Source of the DNA: Aquimarina sp. RZ0
GTDB lineage: Bacteria > Bacteroidota > Bacteroidia > Flavobacteriales > Flavobacteriaceae
DNA: 64,000 nt
Direction of reading: 5' to 3'
Assembly (NCBI RefSeq): GCF_008370685.1
Contig: NZ_VTZU01000012.1
Span: forward strand, 1-64,000
The notes under the pieces were generated by a model. That model saw only the letters and a list, made by a program, of their open reading frames with translations. It did no database searches and was not told the origin of the DNA. Positions 18,082-27,428 of this stretch are shown here, piece after piece (the stretch's first letter is position 1; each line of letters opens with the position of its first letter). The translations under genes and the position numbers were made by a program.

Positions 18082-18498
18082 TCAAATTTTATGGCTAGAG
18101 TCCTTTCTTTTCTGTGCATCTGATTTAATCGAAGATGTTGGAGTTTGTTTTTTTCGATCTAGATCTATCGTTTTTAATTCATCATTAACGATAAGATCAT
18201 ATGTATAAGAAGATACCGCATCTGTTAATGGGATTAGAACAATCATTTGTACTTTGCTATTGGCAGGTATATTTTTTATAATAGGTCTATGGGCACTTCT
18301 GCGATATCCCAAAGGGTTTATTTTTAGAAAAACACTTTTGTCAATATCAGAATCATTTTGTATATAAATAATGGTTCTTTTTTTTTGTTGATCTTCAATT
18401 AATCGAACCTCTTTTTTTTGAGTAAAACTAAAACTAAAAGAAAAAATCAATATAAGTTTAAGTAAATCAAGGGAATAAGTCTTAAAAATTAGATCCAT
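18082..18498 (-). CDS. hypothetical exported protein
   Basis: 138 residues. A hydrophobic N-terminal segment (about 10-26) is probably a signal peptide or anchor. The mature part, QKKEVRLIEDQQKKRTIIYI followed by alternating hydrophobic residues, looks like a single beta-sandwich domain, and the tail is basic. No family is recognised. It is followed by the ABC transporter operon in the same direction, but upstream of it in coordinates, so it is not part of that operon. Confidence 0.6.
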   Translation of the reverse strand: MDLIFKTYSLDLLKLILIFSFSFSFTQKKEVRLIEDQQKKRTIIYIQNDSDIDKSVFLKINPLGYRRSAHRPIIKNIPANSKVQMIVLIPLTDAVSSYTYDLIVNDELKTIDLDRKKQTPTSSIKSDAQKRKDSSHKI

Positions 18499-18568
18499 AT
18501 CCTTTTTATCCTAAAGATACAGTTTGTCGGGTAATATAAAAATAAGAATAGTTTGAATTTTCAACATT

Positions 18569-19732
18569 TTAACCACGAAAGAGAAAAAATCGATCTTTCA
18601 TATGTTCAATTTCGGAGTTTTTATTAGTTACGATATAGTTAATAGCTTCTGTAGTAAAGTGTTTTCCTTTTTCTGTTAAGGATACCACATTGTTCTCAAT
18701 ACTAATCATATTATTTTTTAATGCCAAATCCAAAACAGATTTGGCTTTCACCTTTTGCCAGTTAATATGTTCATTAAGGTGTTGTACGTGTCGTTCTGTT
18801 TCGTCATCAGTATGGTTTCCCAGGTGTAACAGAAAAGTAAGTAGTGAAACTTCTATACGCTGCTGTCTCCGGCGGTATATGACAGAAAGAAAGCCCTTAT
18901 TAGGTGCAAATAAATAAACAAAAAGAAAAATAATTCCTAATACCGAGGTCATCGATCCAGAGATAGATGCGTCTAATCCATGTGCAACCCAATATCCAGA
19001 TATAGCCGATATTACACCAAAGATACAGGCTAATAAAAGCATTTTTTTTAGGTCATTTGTTAGTAAATAAGCAGTTGCTGCCGGAGCAATCATAAAAGCA
19101 ATTACCAAAATCGCACCTACAGCATCAAATGCTCCTACAGTGGTAATAGAAGCTACAGTCATTAAACCATAATGCATTATTACGGGTGATAAGCCTAGTG
19201 CAGCTGCGAGACCTACATCAAAAGTGCTTACTTTTAATTCTTTAAAAAATGCCAAAAGCAATCCTAATGTCATCAGTAGTATAGCACCTATTATCCATAG
19301 TGATTTTGGCCCCAAATCAGTACCAGTTATAATAAATCTATCAAAAGGAGCAAAGGCAAGTTCGCCTAAGAGTACAGCATCAATATCCAGATGTACATCA
19401 TTTGCATGCTGAGCAATCATAATGACACCAATGCTGAATAGCGCAGGAAACACAAGCCCAATAGCAGTATCTTCTTTAACCAGTCCGGTTTTCTGAATAA
19501 ACTCTACTAATACTACGGTAAGTACTCCGCTTAATGCTGCAAGAAGAATTAATAATGGAGAAGATAAATCATGAGTAATAAAAAAACCAATGACGATCCC
19601 TGGTAATATAGAATGGCTAATAGCATCCGTAATAAGTGCCATTTTTCTAAGCACTAAAAATGTTCCGGGAATGGCACAGGTAATGGCAACCAAGCTCGCA
19701 ATTAATTGTATTTCAATTTGTGCACTACTCAT
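18569..19732 (-). CDS. Mn/Zn ABC transporter permease (TroD/MntD-like) with C-terminal winged-helix-like domain
   Basis: 387 residues. The first 280 or so are an ABC-3 family permease with eight to nine membrane segments (ALITDAISHSILPGIVIGF near 31-50 is the family signature). The last 100 residues are soluble and resemble a DtxR-type winged helix (HLGNHTDDETERHVQHLNEH, then VLDLALKNNMISI and VVSLTEKGKHFTTEA). The gene is the last of a four-gene minus-strand operon and overlaps the preceding permease by 8 bp. It forms half of the transmembrane channel for Mn2+ or Zn2+. The fused domain is shared with its partner. Confidence 0.9.
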   Translation of the reverse strand: MSSAQIEIQLIASLVAITCAIPGTFLVLRKMALITDAISHSILPGIVIGFFITHDLSSPLLILLAALSGVLTVVLVEFIQKTGLVKEDTAIGLVFPALFSIGVIMIAQHANDVHLDIDAVLLGELAFAPFDRFIITGTDLGPKSLWIIGAILLMTLGLLLAFFKELKVSTFDVGLAAALGLSPVIMHYGLMTVASITTVGAFDAVGAILVIAFMIAPAATAYLLTNDLKKMLLLACIFGVISAISGYWVAHGLDASISGSMTSVLGIIFLFVYLFAPNKGFLSVIYRRRQQRIEVSLLTFLLHLGNHTDDETERHVQHLNEHINWQKVKAKSVLDLALKNNMISIENNVVSLTEKGKHFTTEAINYIVTNKNSEIEHMKDRFFLFRG

Positions 19733-20855
19733 ACTCTTTATCTGTTAATTGGTCATACAAATTAGCAGCAGTTTTATATCCTGTAGCAGTTATTGACCAC
19801 ATATTCCCTTGGATTTTTATATAATCTTTATCCTCTAATGTTTGTAAAGAACGCTTCGTAAATCCCTGAAAATTATTTAATATTTTGATAGCATGTGGAT
19901 GCGAAATGTCTTCATGATCTCGAGCAATATTATACATAAAAGATAGTGTTTTATGTAGTTGAAGATCATTTCGGTTTTTTCTGAATCGGATTTCTCTAAA
20001 TAACAGTCCGCGACCCGGAGAAAATATAAAAGAAACTAATACAAATACCGCAGCAACCAATACAATGACTGGTCCCGTAGAAAGATTATTATGATTAGCG
20101 CTGATTGCTGTGCCAAAAACACCAGAAAAAGCGCCAAAGATTGCAGCAAGAATAACCATGACTGCCAGATTGTTGGTCCATTGTCTTGCCGCCGCCGCCG
20201 GAGCAAGTAACATAGCGCTCATCAGCACCACACCAACTGTTTGAAGTCCTAAAACGATAGCAATAACAATAAAGGTCGTGATAAGGATGTCAAGAAATTT
20301 AGTGTTAAACCCTAAAGTCTTTGCATAATCTGCATCAAATAGTGATAGCTTAAGTTCTTTCCAAAATAGTAATAATACAATAAGACAAATACCAGTGACC
20401 AGAGACATCATCCATACATCACTTTCTAAAAGTGTAGCTGCTTGTCCAAAAAGATAATTCTCTAATCCCGCTTGATTAGCATTTGGCATTTTCTGGATAT
20501 AGGTTAATAAAAGCATTCCAAAACCAAAAAATAACGATAAAATTAGCCCCAGAGCAGTGTCAGATTTAAGGTGTGTTGTCCTGATAATTCCTCTAATCCA
20601 AAAACTACCAATTAAACCACTAATTAGAGCCCCTAAGAGAAAAGCATTGCTATTTTTAGTTCCTGTAATTAAGAATGCAATCGCTATACCAGGTAATGCT
20701 GCGTGTGATATGGCATCCCCTAACAAACTTTGCTTTCTAAGAACAGCAAAACTACCCAGCATACCACAAATTGCTCCTAATACTGCAGTTCCTAATGTAA
20801 TAGTGCGCAGTGTATAGTCTGTAAAAATAAGTTTTATATATTCTTGAATATCCAT
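19725..20855 (-). CDS. Mn/Zn ABC transporter permease (TroC/MntC-like) with C-terminal winged-helix-like domain
   Basis: 376 residues. Residues 1-280 form the ABC-3 permease (LLGDAISHAALPGIAIAFL signature near 45, several Gly/Ala-rich membrane segments, LLAPAAAARQW). Residues 290-376 are soluble and look like a winged helix (LSFMYNIARDHEDISHPHAI, FTKRSLQTLEDKDYIKI, WSITATGYK). This is the second half of the transmembrane channel. It overlaps the downstream permease gene and is separated from the ATPase gene by a short repeat (20861-20902). Confidence 0.9.
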   Translation of the reverse strand: MDIQEYIKLIFTDYTLRTITLGTAVLGAICGMLGSFAVLRKQSLLGDAISHAALPGIAIAFLITGTKNSNAFLLGALISGLIGSFWIRGIIRTTHLKSDTALGLILSLFFGFGMLLLTYIQKMPNANQAGLENYLFGQAATLLESDVWMMSLVTGICLIVLLLFWKELKLSLFDADYAKTLGFNTKFLDILITTFIVIAIVLGLQTVGVVLMSAMLLAPAAAARQWTNNLAVMVILAAIFGAFSGVFGTAISANHNNLSTGPVIVLVAAVFVLVSFIFSPGRGLLFREIRFRKNRNDLQLHKTLSFMYNIARDHEDISHPHAIKILNNFQGFTKRSLQTLEDKDYIKIQGNMWSITATGYKTAANLYDQLTDKEYE

Positions 20856-20860
20856 ATGTT

Positions 20861-20902
20861 TTACTTGATAATCGAGATTTAAATGCTCCGAGGTAGTTTA
20901 CT
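20861..20902 (+). repeat. dispersed repeat family C, minimal copy
   Basis: A 42-bp copy: TTACTTGATAATCGAGATTT, AAATGCTCCGAGG, TAGTTTACT. It lies inside the transporter operon, and its last bases supply the stop codon region of the ATPase gene on the minus strand. Confidence 0.7.
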
Positions 20903-21635
20903 GTTGTACACTTACTTTGTAATTAATACCATAAGTTTTGGTCAGGTTGTCATCATTAAAAATATCTTTAACAGGTCCAGTTGCAATTTTTTTTACATTC
21001 AAGAAAGTTACCCAATCAAAATATTCAGGTACAGTTTGTAAATCATGATGAACGACAACAACTGTTTTTCCGGCTTTTCTCAATTCCTTGAGGATATTAA
21101 TAATTGCTTTTTCTGTAGTGGCATCAACTCCTTGAAAAGGCTCATCCATGAAATATATAGAAGCATTTTGTACTAAGGCTCTTGCTAAAAAAATACGTTG
21201 TTGCTGCCCTCCGGAAAGTTGACTGATTTGCCTGCTTTTGAAAGCTAGCATGCCTACTTTTTCTAAAGCTTCGAGCGCTGCTTTTTTTTGTTTTTGACCT
21301 GGTCGCCTGATCCAGCCCAGACTTCCATAAGTACCCATCATCACGACATCCAATGCTGTAGTAGGAAAATCCCAATCTACGCTTCCTTTTTGCGGAACAT
21401 AAGCAACAAGAGATCGTTGTTTTTTATATGGTTTCCCGTATATAGAAATACTTCCGGCTATTGGTTTAATAATATCCAGAATCGATTTTATCAAGGTAGA
21501 TTTTCCAGCACCATTGGGCCCCACGATTGCCATTAGAACTCCTTCTGGAATAGCAAGATCAATATCCCATAAAACAGGTTTGTAATTATAGGCAACAGTG
21601 AGATCGTCTACTTGGATTGCAATTTTTTGTTCCAT
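20898..21635 (-). CDS. Mn/Zn ABC transporter ATP-binding protein (TroB/MntB-like)
   Basis: 245 residues. Walker A ([10 protein letters not shown], about 39-48), signature LSGGQQQR (about 142-149) and Walker B (IYFMDEPF) are intact, as is the switch histidine in VVVHHDLQ. It powers metal import through the two permeases. Its start overlaps the last base of the binding-protein gene, so the two are translationally coupled. Confidence 0.95.
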   Translation of the reverse strand: MEQKIAIQVDDLTVAYNYKPVLWDIDLAIPEGVLMAIVGPNGAGKSTLIKSILDIIKPIAGSISIYGKPYKKQRSLVAYVPQKGSVDWDFPTTALDVVMMGTYGSLGWIRRPGQKQKKAALEALEKVGMLAFKSRQISQLSGGQQQRIFLARALVQNASIYFMDEPFQGVDATTEKAIINILKELRKAGKTVVVVHHDLQTVPEYFDWVTFLNVKKIATGPVKDIFNDDNLTKTYGINYKVSVQQ

Positions 21636-22549
21636 TATTTTAATGCATTTACAATAGTGTTTACATTATATTCAAACATTCCAATATAAGTACCTTCTAT
21701 AGTTCCAGGATTACCCAAGGCATCAGAATATAGCGTTCCACCAATGGTAACTTCTTGATTTTTAGATTTTACGGCAGCTTGTAAAGCTTCGATAGTACGT
21801 TTGGGGACAGATGTTTCTACAAAAATTGCTTTTATCTGTTTTTCGATAATAAAAGAAGCTAGTTTCTGTACGTCCTGAACGCCTGCCTCTGTAGCTGTCG
21901 ATAGCCCCTGTAGCCCTACTACATTAAAATCGTATTCTTTTCCAAAATAGCTGAACGCATCGTGAGCTGTAACCAATACTCTTTTTTTTCTAGGTAATGT
22001 TTTAATAATCGCTCTTAACCTGGTTTCCAGCAAATCGATTTCTTCTAGATAAGCTTTTCCGTTTGCCTCAAAGGCATCGGCATTCTTGGGATCTAATTTT
22101 TTTAGCTTTTCTATAGTAAAGGTAGCTACTTTTTTCCAGTTGCTTGTACTAAACCAAATATGCGGGTCATAGTTAGAGGCAAAATAGTCAGACCCTATAA
22201 GCGCGTTTTTGTCAAGCACTTCCCCGATAGCAATGGTTTTTATATGCTGAGAACTCATTTTTTTGAATACTTCGACTAACTTCCCCTCAAGATGAAGTCC
22301 ATTATATAATATTACATCAGCATTTACAATTTTATTGACATCACCTTCACTGGCTTTGTATAAATGTGGATCCACGCCAGAACCCATTAGTCCTTCTACA
22401 TTTATTAGATCTCCACCTATATTCTTGACTAGATCGGTAATCATAGTTGTCGTTGTTACAACATTTAATTTCTGATTAGGATCTTTGGTTTCTTGTTTGC
22501 ACGAAAATGTGGATATAGAAACTATAAGTATAAATAATACTTTTTTCAT
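21635..22549 (-). CDS. Mn/Zn ABC transporter substrate-binding lipoprotein (TroA-like)
   Basis: 304 residues; signal peptide with lipobox (STFSC, Cys 17). A cluster A-I metal-binding protein: candidate ligands are the His in DPHLY, the His in YDPHIWF, the His in [10 protein letters not shown] and the Asp in LYSDALG. A third His at that place is as in TroA/ZnuA, where PsaA/MntA types have Glu, but the His-rich loop of ZnuA is absent. The metal could therefore be Mn2+ or Zn2+. It is the first gene of the operon and is transcribed away from the DtxR-type regulator gene. Confidence 0.93.
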   Translation of the reverse strand: MKKVLFILIVSISTFSCKQETKDPNQKLNVVTTTTMITDLVKNIGGDLINVEGLMGSGVDPHLYKASEGDVNKIVNADVILYNGLHLEGKLVEVFKKMSSQHIKTIAIGEVLDKNALIGSDYFASNYDPHIWFSTSNWKKVATFTIEKLKKLDPKNADAFEANGKAYLEEIDLLETRLRAIIKTLPRKKRVLVTAHDAFSYFGKEYDFNVVGLQGLSTATEAGVQDVQKLASFIIEKQIKAIFVETSVPKRTIEALQAAVKSKNQEVTIGGTLYSDALGNPGTIEGTYIGMFEYNVNTIVNALK

Positions 22550-22591
22550 CTGTTTTATATTTATCGTTTTTAGAAGTAAGATGAAACCTTC

Positions 22592-22614
22592 GATGGTTAA
22601 AATAATTAGTCATC
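22592..22614. promoter_or_regulatory. candidate operator upstream of the metal transporter
   Basis: An interrupted dyad GATG-nn-TAA-nnnnn-TTA-nn-CATC 43 bp before the binding-protein start. Its position suits a repressor site, and the adjacent regulator is the obvious candidate. Symmetry alone supports it. Confidence 0.3.
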
Positions 22615-22884
22615 TGTATATTCAAATCTTTTTCTAATTATGGCTGTTTCTTGCTATCTTCTTATTTATTTTCTTTTGATGCATATGTTTACTTTACGAA
22701 TTTTTAAAATCTGACACACTCTTTTTTTGTTGCTTTCTGTGATGTCCAAAAAGCTATAATGTTTATTTGGAGGAATTTACTCAACTTGATTTGTGTATTA
22801 CTACGGTGCTAACTGAATTAATTTTTTTAGAGAAAACACAAAGCTGTGAACTAAATATTTTAAAAAGTGAGTACGATGATTCTA

Positions 22885-22892
22885 TACATTTG
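22885..22892 (+). promoter_or_regulatory. -7 element of the DtxR-family regulator gene
   Basis: TACATTTG matches TAnnTTTG and lies 55 bp before the ATG. Confidence 0.45.
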
Positions 22893-22939
22893 CATTAGGT
22901 TTAGTATTTTTGTTTCATTAATGTAGCAAAACTAAAAAA

Positions 22940-22955
22940 GTTAGTTATGACTAAC
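22940..22955. promoter_or_regulatory. dyad overlapping the regulator start codon
   Basis: GTTAGT-TATG-ACTAAC is a perfect 6-bp inverted repeat with a 4-bp spacer, and the spacer contains the ATG of the regulator gene. It may be an autoregulatory site. Confidence 0.4.
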
Positions 22956-23633
22956 AAATCTAATTCAAATAATTTAACAAAAAGTGAGGAAGATTACTTA
23001 AAAGCTATTTTTCAGTTGCTTATAGGGGATAATTCTCGAAAGGTTGGCAATAATCAATTAGCAGAATATCTAAAAGTATCTCCGGCATCGACTAATAACA
23101 TGATTAAAAAACTAAAGGCCAAACAATATGTCTTTAGTGAAAAATATGGCAAGTTAGAGTTGACAGAAGAAGGGAAATCAATCGCAGTACGCTTGATCAG
23201 AAAGCATAGGCTATGGGAAACGTTTTTATGCAATTATCTTAATTTTACTTGGGATGAAGTACATGAGGTGGCTGAGCAGCTTGAGCATATTAAATCGAAT
23301 AAGCTGATAGATGAGCTGGATAGTTTTATGGACTTTCCTACAAAAGATCCACACGGAGAAATGATTCCCAATGCAAATGGGGAATATTCATTATTGCCAA
23401 AAATAACATTGTCTTCTCTTGATGAAGGTGATGTTTGTCAATTAATTTCTGTAAATGATGGGTCCGTTACTTTTCTGAAATATGTTTCAGAAATTGGTTT
23501 AGCATTGAGCAGTGAGATTAAAGTTTTAGAAATCAGGGATTTTGATAAATCTATTAAAATTGGTTTTAATACTTCTGTAGAAACCGTTACCAGAAAATTT
23601 GCAGATAATGTATTTGTGAAAATTGTTTCATAG
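22947..23633 (+). CDS. DtxR/MntR-family metal-dependent repressor
   Basis: 228 residues. An N-terminal winged helix (about 10-70: LTKSEEDYLKAIFQLL, VGNNQLAEYLKVSPASTNNM) is followed by a dimerisation/metal domain (RKHRLWETFLCNYLNF, HEVAEQLEHIKS) and a C-terminal SH3/FeoA-like domain from about 150 (LDEGDVCQLISVNDGS). With Mn2+ or Fe2+ bound it should repress metal uptake. The divergent TroABCD-like operon is the likely target, and the two transporter permeases carry domains that resemble its DNA-binding part. Confidence 0.93.
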   Translation: MTNKSNSNNLTKSEEDYLKAIFQLLIGDNSRKVGNNQLAEYLKVSPASTNNMIKKLKAKQYVFSEKYGKLELTEEGKSIAVRLIRKHRLWETFLCNYLNFTWDEVHEVAEQLEHIKSNKLIDELDSFMDFPTKDPHGEMIPNANGEYSLLPKITLSSLDEGDVCQLISVNDGSVTFLKYVSEIGLALSSEIKVLEIRDFDKSIKIGFNTSVETVTRKFADNVFVKIVS

Positions 23634-23688
23634 GTTAATAAATGTTAAAATTATGATATTACGTTGTTAGATTACAAACAATACCTAG

Positions 23689-23696
23689 TATCTTTG
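23689..23696 (+). promoter_or_regulatory. promoter -7 element, exonuclease operon
   Basis: TATCTTTG, a perfect TAnnTTTG, 17 bp before the ATG at 23714. Confidence 0.6.
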
Positions 23697-23713
23697 ACCT
23701 TCACAATCAATTT

Positions 23714-24493
23714 ATGGAACTTAATTTGAAAAGACCGATTTGTTTCTTCGATCTTGAAACTACTGGTATTAATATTTCTAAAGATCGAATCGTAGAAATA
23801 TCTGTCCTAAAAGTATTTCCCAATGGCAATAAAGAAAGTAAAACTTGGTTAGTAAACCCTGAAATGCCAATTCCTCCAGAAACGACAGAAGTTCATGGAA
23901 TAACGAATGAGAAAGTCGAAAATGAACCTACTTTTAATCAGTTAGCAAGTAAGGTTAATGAGATGATTAAAGGGTGTGATCTGGCAGGATTCAATTCTAA
24001 TAGATTTGATATTCCGTTACTGGCAGAAGAGTTGTTAAGAGCAGGTTTGGATTTTGATATGAAAAATACAGTTGCTGTTGATGTACAGACTATTTTTCAT
24101 AAAATGGAAAAGAGAACCTTGTCAGCGGCATATAAGTTTTATTGTGACCTGGATCTCGAAGATGCACACTCTGCCGAGGCAGATACCAATGCAACATATG
24201 AGGTGTTAAAAGCGCAATTAGATAGATATCCGGAGCTAGAAAATGATACTAAGTTTTTGGCTGAATTCAGTTCTAGAAAACAATTTGCAGATTTTGCAGG
24301 TTTTATAGCTTTTAATAAAGAAGGTAAAGAAATATTCTCTTTCGGAAAGCATAAAGGTAAATTGGTAGAAAAGGTGATGGAAGAAGAACCAGGATATTTT
24401 GGTTGGTTACAGAATGCAGATTTTCCTCTGTATACTAAAAAAGTATTAACGGCTATCAGGTTACGTAAATTAAATAACAGCCTTAAATTGTAA
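23714..24493 (+). CDS. DnaQ-like 3'-5' exonuclease (DEDDh)
   Basis: 259 residues. Exonuclease motif I is FFDLETTG (12-19), motif II includes GFNSNRFDIPLL (about 93-104), and motif III is DAHSAEADT (about 150-158), where H is the catalytic base. It resembles the proofreading epsilon subunit but is stand-alone. A C-terminal segment (FSFGKHKGK, then YFGWLQNADFPLYTK) is the DUF3820-like tail often seen in Bacteroidota members. Expected role: DNA or RNA end processing. It leads a run of closely spaced genes to 26719. Confidence 0.92.
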   Translation: MELNLKRPICFFDLETTGINISKDRIVEISVLKVFPNGNKESKTWLVNPEMPIPPETTEVHGITNEKVENEPTFNQLASKVNEMIKGCDLAGFNSNRFDIPLLAEELLRAGLDFDMKNTVAVDVQTIFHKMEKRTLSAAYKFYCDLDLEDAHSAEADTNATYEVLKAQLDRYPELENDTKFLAEFSSRKQFADFAGFIAFNKEGKEIFSFGKHKGKLVEKVMEEEPGYFGWLQNADFPLYTKKVLTAIRLRKLNNSLKL

Positions 24494-24506
24494 TTTACTA
24501 TATTTT

Positions 24507-25118
24507 ATGAAACTTATTTGTATTGGTCGTAATTATACAGAACATATTGCAGAATTAGAAAACGAAAAACCAGAAGAACCTGTCGTTTTTATAAAACCGG
24601 ACACTTCAATTCTTTTAAAAAAACAACCTTTTTTTATTCCAGATTTTTCTAATGATATTCATCATGAAATTGAAATATTGGTTAAAATTAAAAAGGTAGG
24701 AAAGCATATTGATCAAAAATTTGCGCATAAGTATTATGACGAAATTGGATTAGGAATTGACTTTACTGCTCGAGATTTACAAAGTAAATTAAAAGCAAAA
24801 GGATTGCCTTGGGAAAAAGCAAAGTCTTTTGATGGATCAGCTGTAATAGGTGATTGGATAGGTAAAGAACACTTTGCAGCTGTTAATGATATTGATTTTT
24901 GTCTAGAAAAAAATGGAGCGATTGTGCAAAAGGGAAATACCAAACTCATGTTGTGGAAGATCGATGAATTGATAGAATATGTGTCAAAATATTTTACTTT
25001 AAAGATTGGAGATGTTATCTTTACAGGAACACCGGCTGGAGTAGGTCCTGTAAAAACAGACGATATACTTACTGGTTTTATAGATAAACAACAACTTTTT
25101 TCAATAAGAATTAAATAA
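24507..25118 (+). CDS. fumarylacetoacetate hydrolase-family protein
   Basis: 203 residues. MKLICIGRNYTEHIAELENE at the N-terminus, the metal ligands in HHEIEILVKI, the GIDFTARDLQ segment and IFTGTPAGVGPV near the C-terminus mark the FAH fold. Family members hydrolyse or decarboxylate 2-oxoacids (acylpyruvase, oxaloacetate decarboxylase). The short single-domain form suggests an acylpyruvase or oxaloacetate tautomerase/decarboxylase type; the substrate is not deducible. It lies 13 bp after the exonuclease gene and abuts the Hpt gene. Confidence 0.9.
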   Translation: MKLICIGRNYTEHIAELENEKPEEPVVFIKPDTSILLKKQPFFIPDFSNDIHHEIEILVKIKKVGKHIDQKFAHKYYDEIGLGIDFTARDLQSKLKAKGLPWEKAKSFDGSAVIGDWIGKEHFAAVNDIDFCLEKNGAIVQKGNTKLMLWKIDELIEYVSKYFTLKIGDVIFTGTPAGVGPVKTDDILTGFIDKQQLFSIRIK

Positions 25119-25457
25119 ATGAGCAAAGGGTATAGCTTAGATAGTGTAAATGAATTATCAGGTGGAGACAATGAGTTTATCACCTTATTGGTGCAAACAT
25201 TTTTAGAAGAAATACCACCTGATCTCGATGGTATGGTGAAGGCTGTAAGTGATGGAGATCCTCAGACAGTATATCAATTTGCCCATAAAATGAAACCAAA
25301 CCTTCAGCTTTTTGATATTGATTTGCTAACACAGATTAAGCAAGTAGAATCTTGGTCTAAGTCTGGGAACGATAAAGAGCATATTATGCCGACTCTCGAT
25401 CATATTGTAGTTACAGTCAATGAGGCGATTAAGGATTTGAAAGCTGATTTTCAATAA
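25119..25457 (+). CDS. histidine phosphotransfer (Hpt) protein
   Basis: 112 residues, all-helical, with the phospho-acceptor H56 in FAHKMKPNLQLF, the Hpt signature. It would shuttle a phosphoryl group between a hybrid histidine kinase and a response regulator; no partner is adjacent. Its ATG follows the FAH stop codon directly, with no gap, and it is 2 bp from cinA, so it is co-transcribed with metabolic genes, the usual flavobacterial order. Confidence 0.88.
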   Translation: MSKGYSLDSVNELSGGDNEFITLLVQTFLEEIPPDLDGMVKAVSDGDPQTVYQFAHKMKPNLQLFDIDLLTQIKQVESWSKSGNDKEHIMPTLDHIVVTVNEAIKDLKADFQ

Positions 25458-25459
25458 GT

Positions 25460-26719
25460 ATGCTCGCAGAGATAATAACGATAGGAGATGAAATTCTTAT
25501 TGGTCAGATTGTAGATTCTAATTCTGCGTTCATAGCTAAGGAGCTTAATAATATAGGTATAGATGTTTATCAGATAACATCTGTTCAGGATGATAAACAA
25601 CATATCCTTAATGCGCTTGAAGAAGCTAGGATAAGGGTAGATTTAGTATTAATCACGGGCGGATTAGGACCTACAAAAGATGATATAACAAAACACACAA
25701 TATGCGAATATTTTAATGATTCTTTAGTAGAGAATCAACAAGTGTTACTGCATATAGAAGCACTCTTTGAAAAATATTTAAAAACTCCCATTTCAGATAT
25801 TAATAGAATGCAGGCTTTAGTGCCTGCAAATGCAGTTGTGCTGATTAATAATTTTGGGACTGCACCTGGAATGTGGTTAGAAAAAGAGGAAACAGTTTTT
25901 ATTTCTATGCCCGGAGTACCTTTTGAGATGAAAAACTTAATGAAAGATGAAGTATTGCCGAAACTTCAAAAAAGATTCGACAGGCCATTTATTCTTCATA
26001 AAACTATATTGACTTATGGTATGGGGGAAAGTATGATTGCAAAAAAAATTGAAAGCTGGGAAGATTCCTTACCGACTTTTATAAAACTTGCATATTTACC
26101 CAATCTGGGTAGCGTGAGATTGCGTCTTTCTGCTCGGGGAAAAGATGAGAATCTTTTGAAGAATACGATTAAGGAAAAAATTATTGAATTAAATAGACTA
26201 ATAGGTGATATTATCGTAGGATATGAAGAGGATGAATCCATAGAAGTCTTAATTGCTAAATTGTTGACTTCCAGAAATCAATCTTTGGCAGTTGCAGAAA
26301 GTTGTACTGGTGGAAAGATTGCGCAATCTTTAACTGCGCATTCTGGCGCTTCCTCTTATTTTATGGGAGGAGCAGTTACTTATGCAACACAATCTAAGAT
26401 TGATATACTAAAGGTTGATCCGGATATAATAAAAAAATTCTCAGTTACAAGTAATGAGGTAGCAGAAGCAATGGCAATAGGGGTAAAGAATAAATTTAAT
26501 GCTGATTATGGTGTTGCTACTACAGGAAATGCCGGACCTTCAAAAGGAGATGGAGATGTAGAGATAGGGACTGTTTTTATTGCGATTGCTACTCCAGATC
26601 GTGTTTTTTCAGAAAGATTTGTATTCAGTAATCTTAGAGAGCGAACGATTGGTAAGGCAGTTAATAAATCTTTTGAACTTTTGTTAAATGAATTAAGGGT
26701 GCCTATTGGGGTAGTGTAG
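25460..26719 (+). CDS. CinA-family protein (competence/damage-inducible protein A)
   Basis: 419 residues in two parts. The N-terminal MoaB/MogA-like domain (about 1-170: EIITIGDEILIGQIVDSNSA, LITGGLGPTKDD) is typical of ADP-ribose pyrophosphatase-type CinA. The C-terminal domain (about 260-415: AESCTGGKIAQSLTAHSGAS, VATTGNAGP) is the nicotinamide-mononucleotide deamidase. It recycles pyridine-nucleotide by-products. It is last in the run starting at 23714, and its 3' end overlaps the convergent gene by 17 bp. Confidence 0.94.
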   Translation: MLAEIITIGDEILIGQIVDSNSAFIAKELNNIGIDVYQITSVQDDKQHILNALEEARIRVDLVLITGGLGPTKDDITKHTICEYFNDSLVENQQVLLHIEALFEKYLKTPISDINRMQALVPANAVVLINNFGTAPGMWLEKEETVFISMPGVPFEMKNLMKDEVLPKLQKRFDRPFILHKTILTYGMGESMIAKKIESWEDSLPTFIKLAYLPNLGSVRLRLSARGKDENLLKNTIKEKIIELNRLIGDIIVGYEEDESIEVLIAKLLTSRNQSLAVAESCTGGKIAQSLTAHSGASSYFMGGAVTYATQSKIDILKVDPDIIKKFSVTSNEVAEAMAIGVKNKFNADYGVATTGNAGPSKGDGDVEIGTVFIAIATPDRVFSERFVFSNLRERTIGKAVNKSFELLLNELRVPIGVV

Positions 26720-27110
26720 TGACTTCTTTTGACCAGTCTGTTGCATCTTGTAAGTTGTTAAAATAGAAAAAAGGTCTCTGCGCAAAATGTTTTTCGATAT
26801 GAATCGACATTTCGTAAGCCTTATTGTATGTTACAACAGCATAGCCTCTAAAGTTTTCCATAGATATCAGTGGGCAATTTAAATAATCTATAGGGGTGAT
26901 AGCGTGAGAATTGATTCTGTCAGAAATATAGGTAAAAGGTCGCCCATCTCCATAATGCTCTAGTACAATTGGAATTAGATCACTAAGCTTCTCTAGATTG
27001 ATAACCTCTCCTTCATTTATTTCTGCAACAAAGTAATTCTCATAAAAATAGTAGGTACCTAGATTTAAGTCATATTTCTGGATAAAATGATTTGTTACTT
27101 TAGTTCTCAT
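26703..27110 (-). CDS. STAS/SpoIIAA-like small protein
   Basis: 135 residues, no signal peptide. Alternating strands and helices, with GRPFTYISDRINSHAITPID and the ending FFYFNNLQDATDWSKEV, resemble SpoIIAA/SEC14-like single-domain proteins of Flavobacteriia. It may bind a small molecule or lipid; this is a fold-level guess. It is convergent with cinA and overlaps it by 17 bp. Confidence 0.7.
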   Translation of the reverse strand: MRTKVTNHFIQKYDLNLGTYYFYENYFVAEINEGEVINLEKLSDLIPIVLEHYGDGRPFTYISDRINSHAITPIDYLNCPLISMENFRGYAVVTYNKAYEMSIHIEKHFAQRPFFYFNNLQDATDWSKEVTTLPQ

Positions 27111-27411
27111 AATTATGGGGTTTTAATATATGCTTACAATATGTCGTAAAAATGACCTAATTATTTCTTTTTAAGTATTGTTTTTCAGTTTGTTATGTGG
27201 TGTTGGATGCCAAGGAATCCTTAGCTGTACTATAAAAAAGGTACTTGCTTAACAAGATAACTTCAAAAATAATTTTTAACGTTATTAATTTTTAACTTTG
27301 GTTTTTAAGAGTAGAATGTATATTTGAAGGAAATATTTATTTCTGATTTGTTATATCAAGGCTTTGTAAAACAGGCTTATGACCTCTAATAAAAATTAAA
27401 TAAATAGTTTA

Positions 27412-27428
27412 GTCCTAAAAATTAGGAC
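27412..27428. promoter_or_regulatory. short perfect dyad GTCCTAA-nnn-TTAGGAC
   Basis: A 7-bp perfect inverted repeat in the gene-free stretch 27111-27979. It may be an operator or a small hairpin; there is no adjacent gene to assign it to. Confidence 0.3.
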
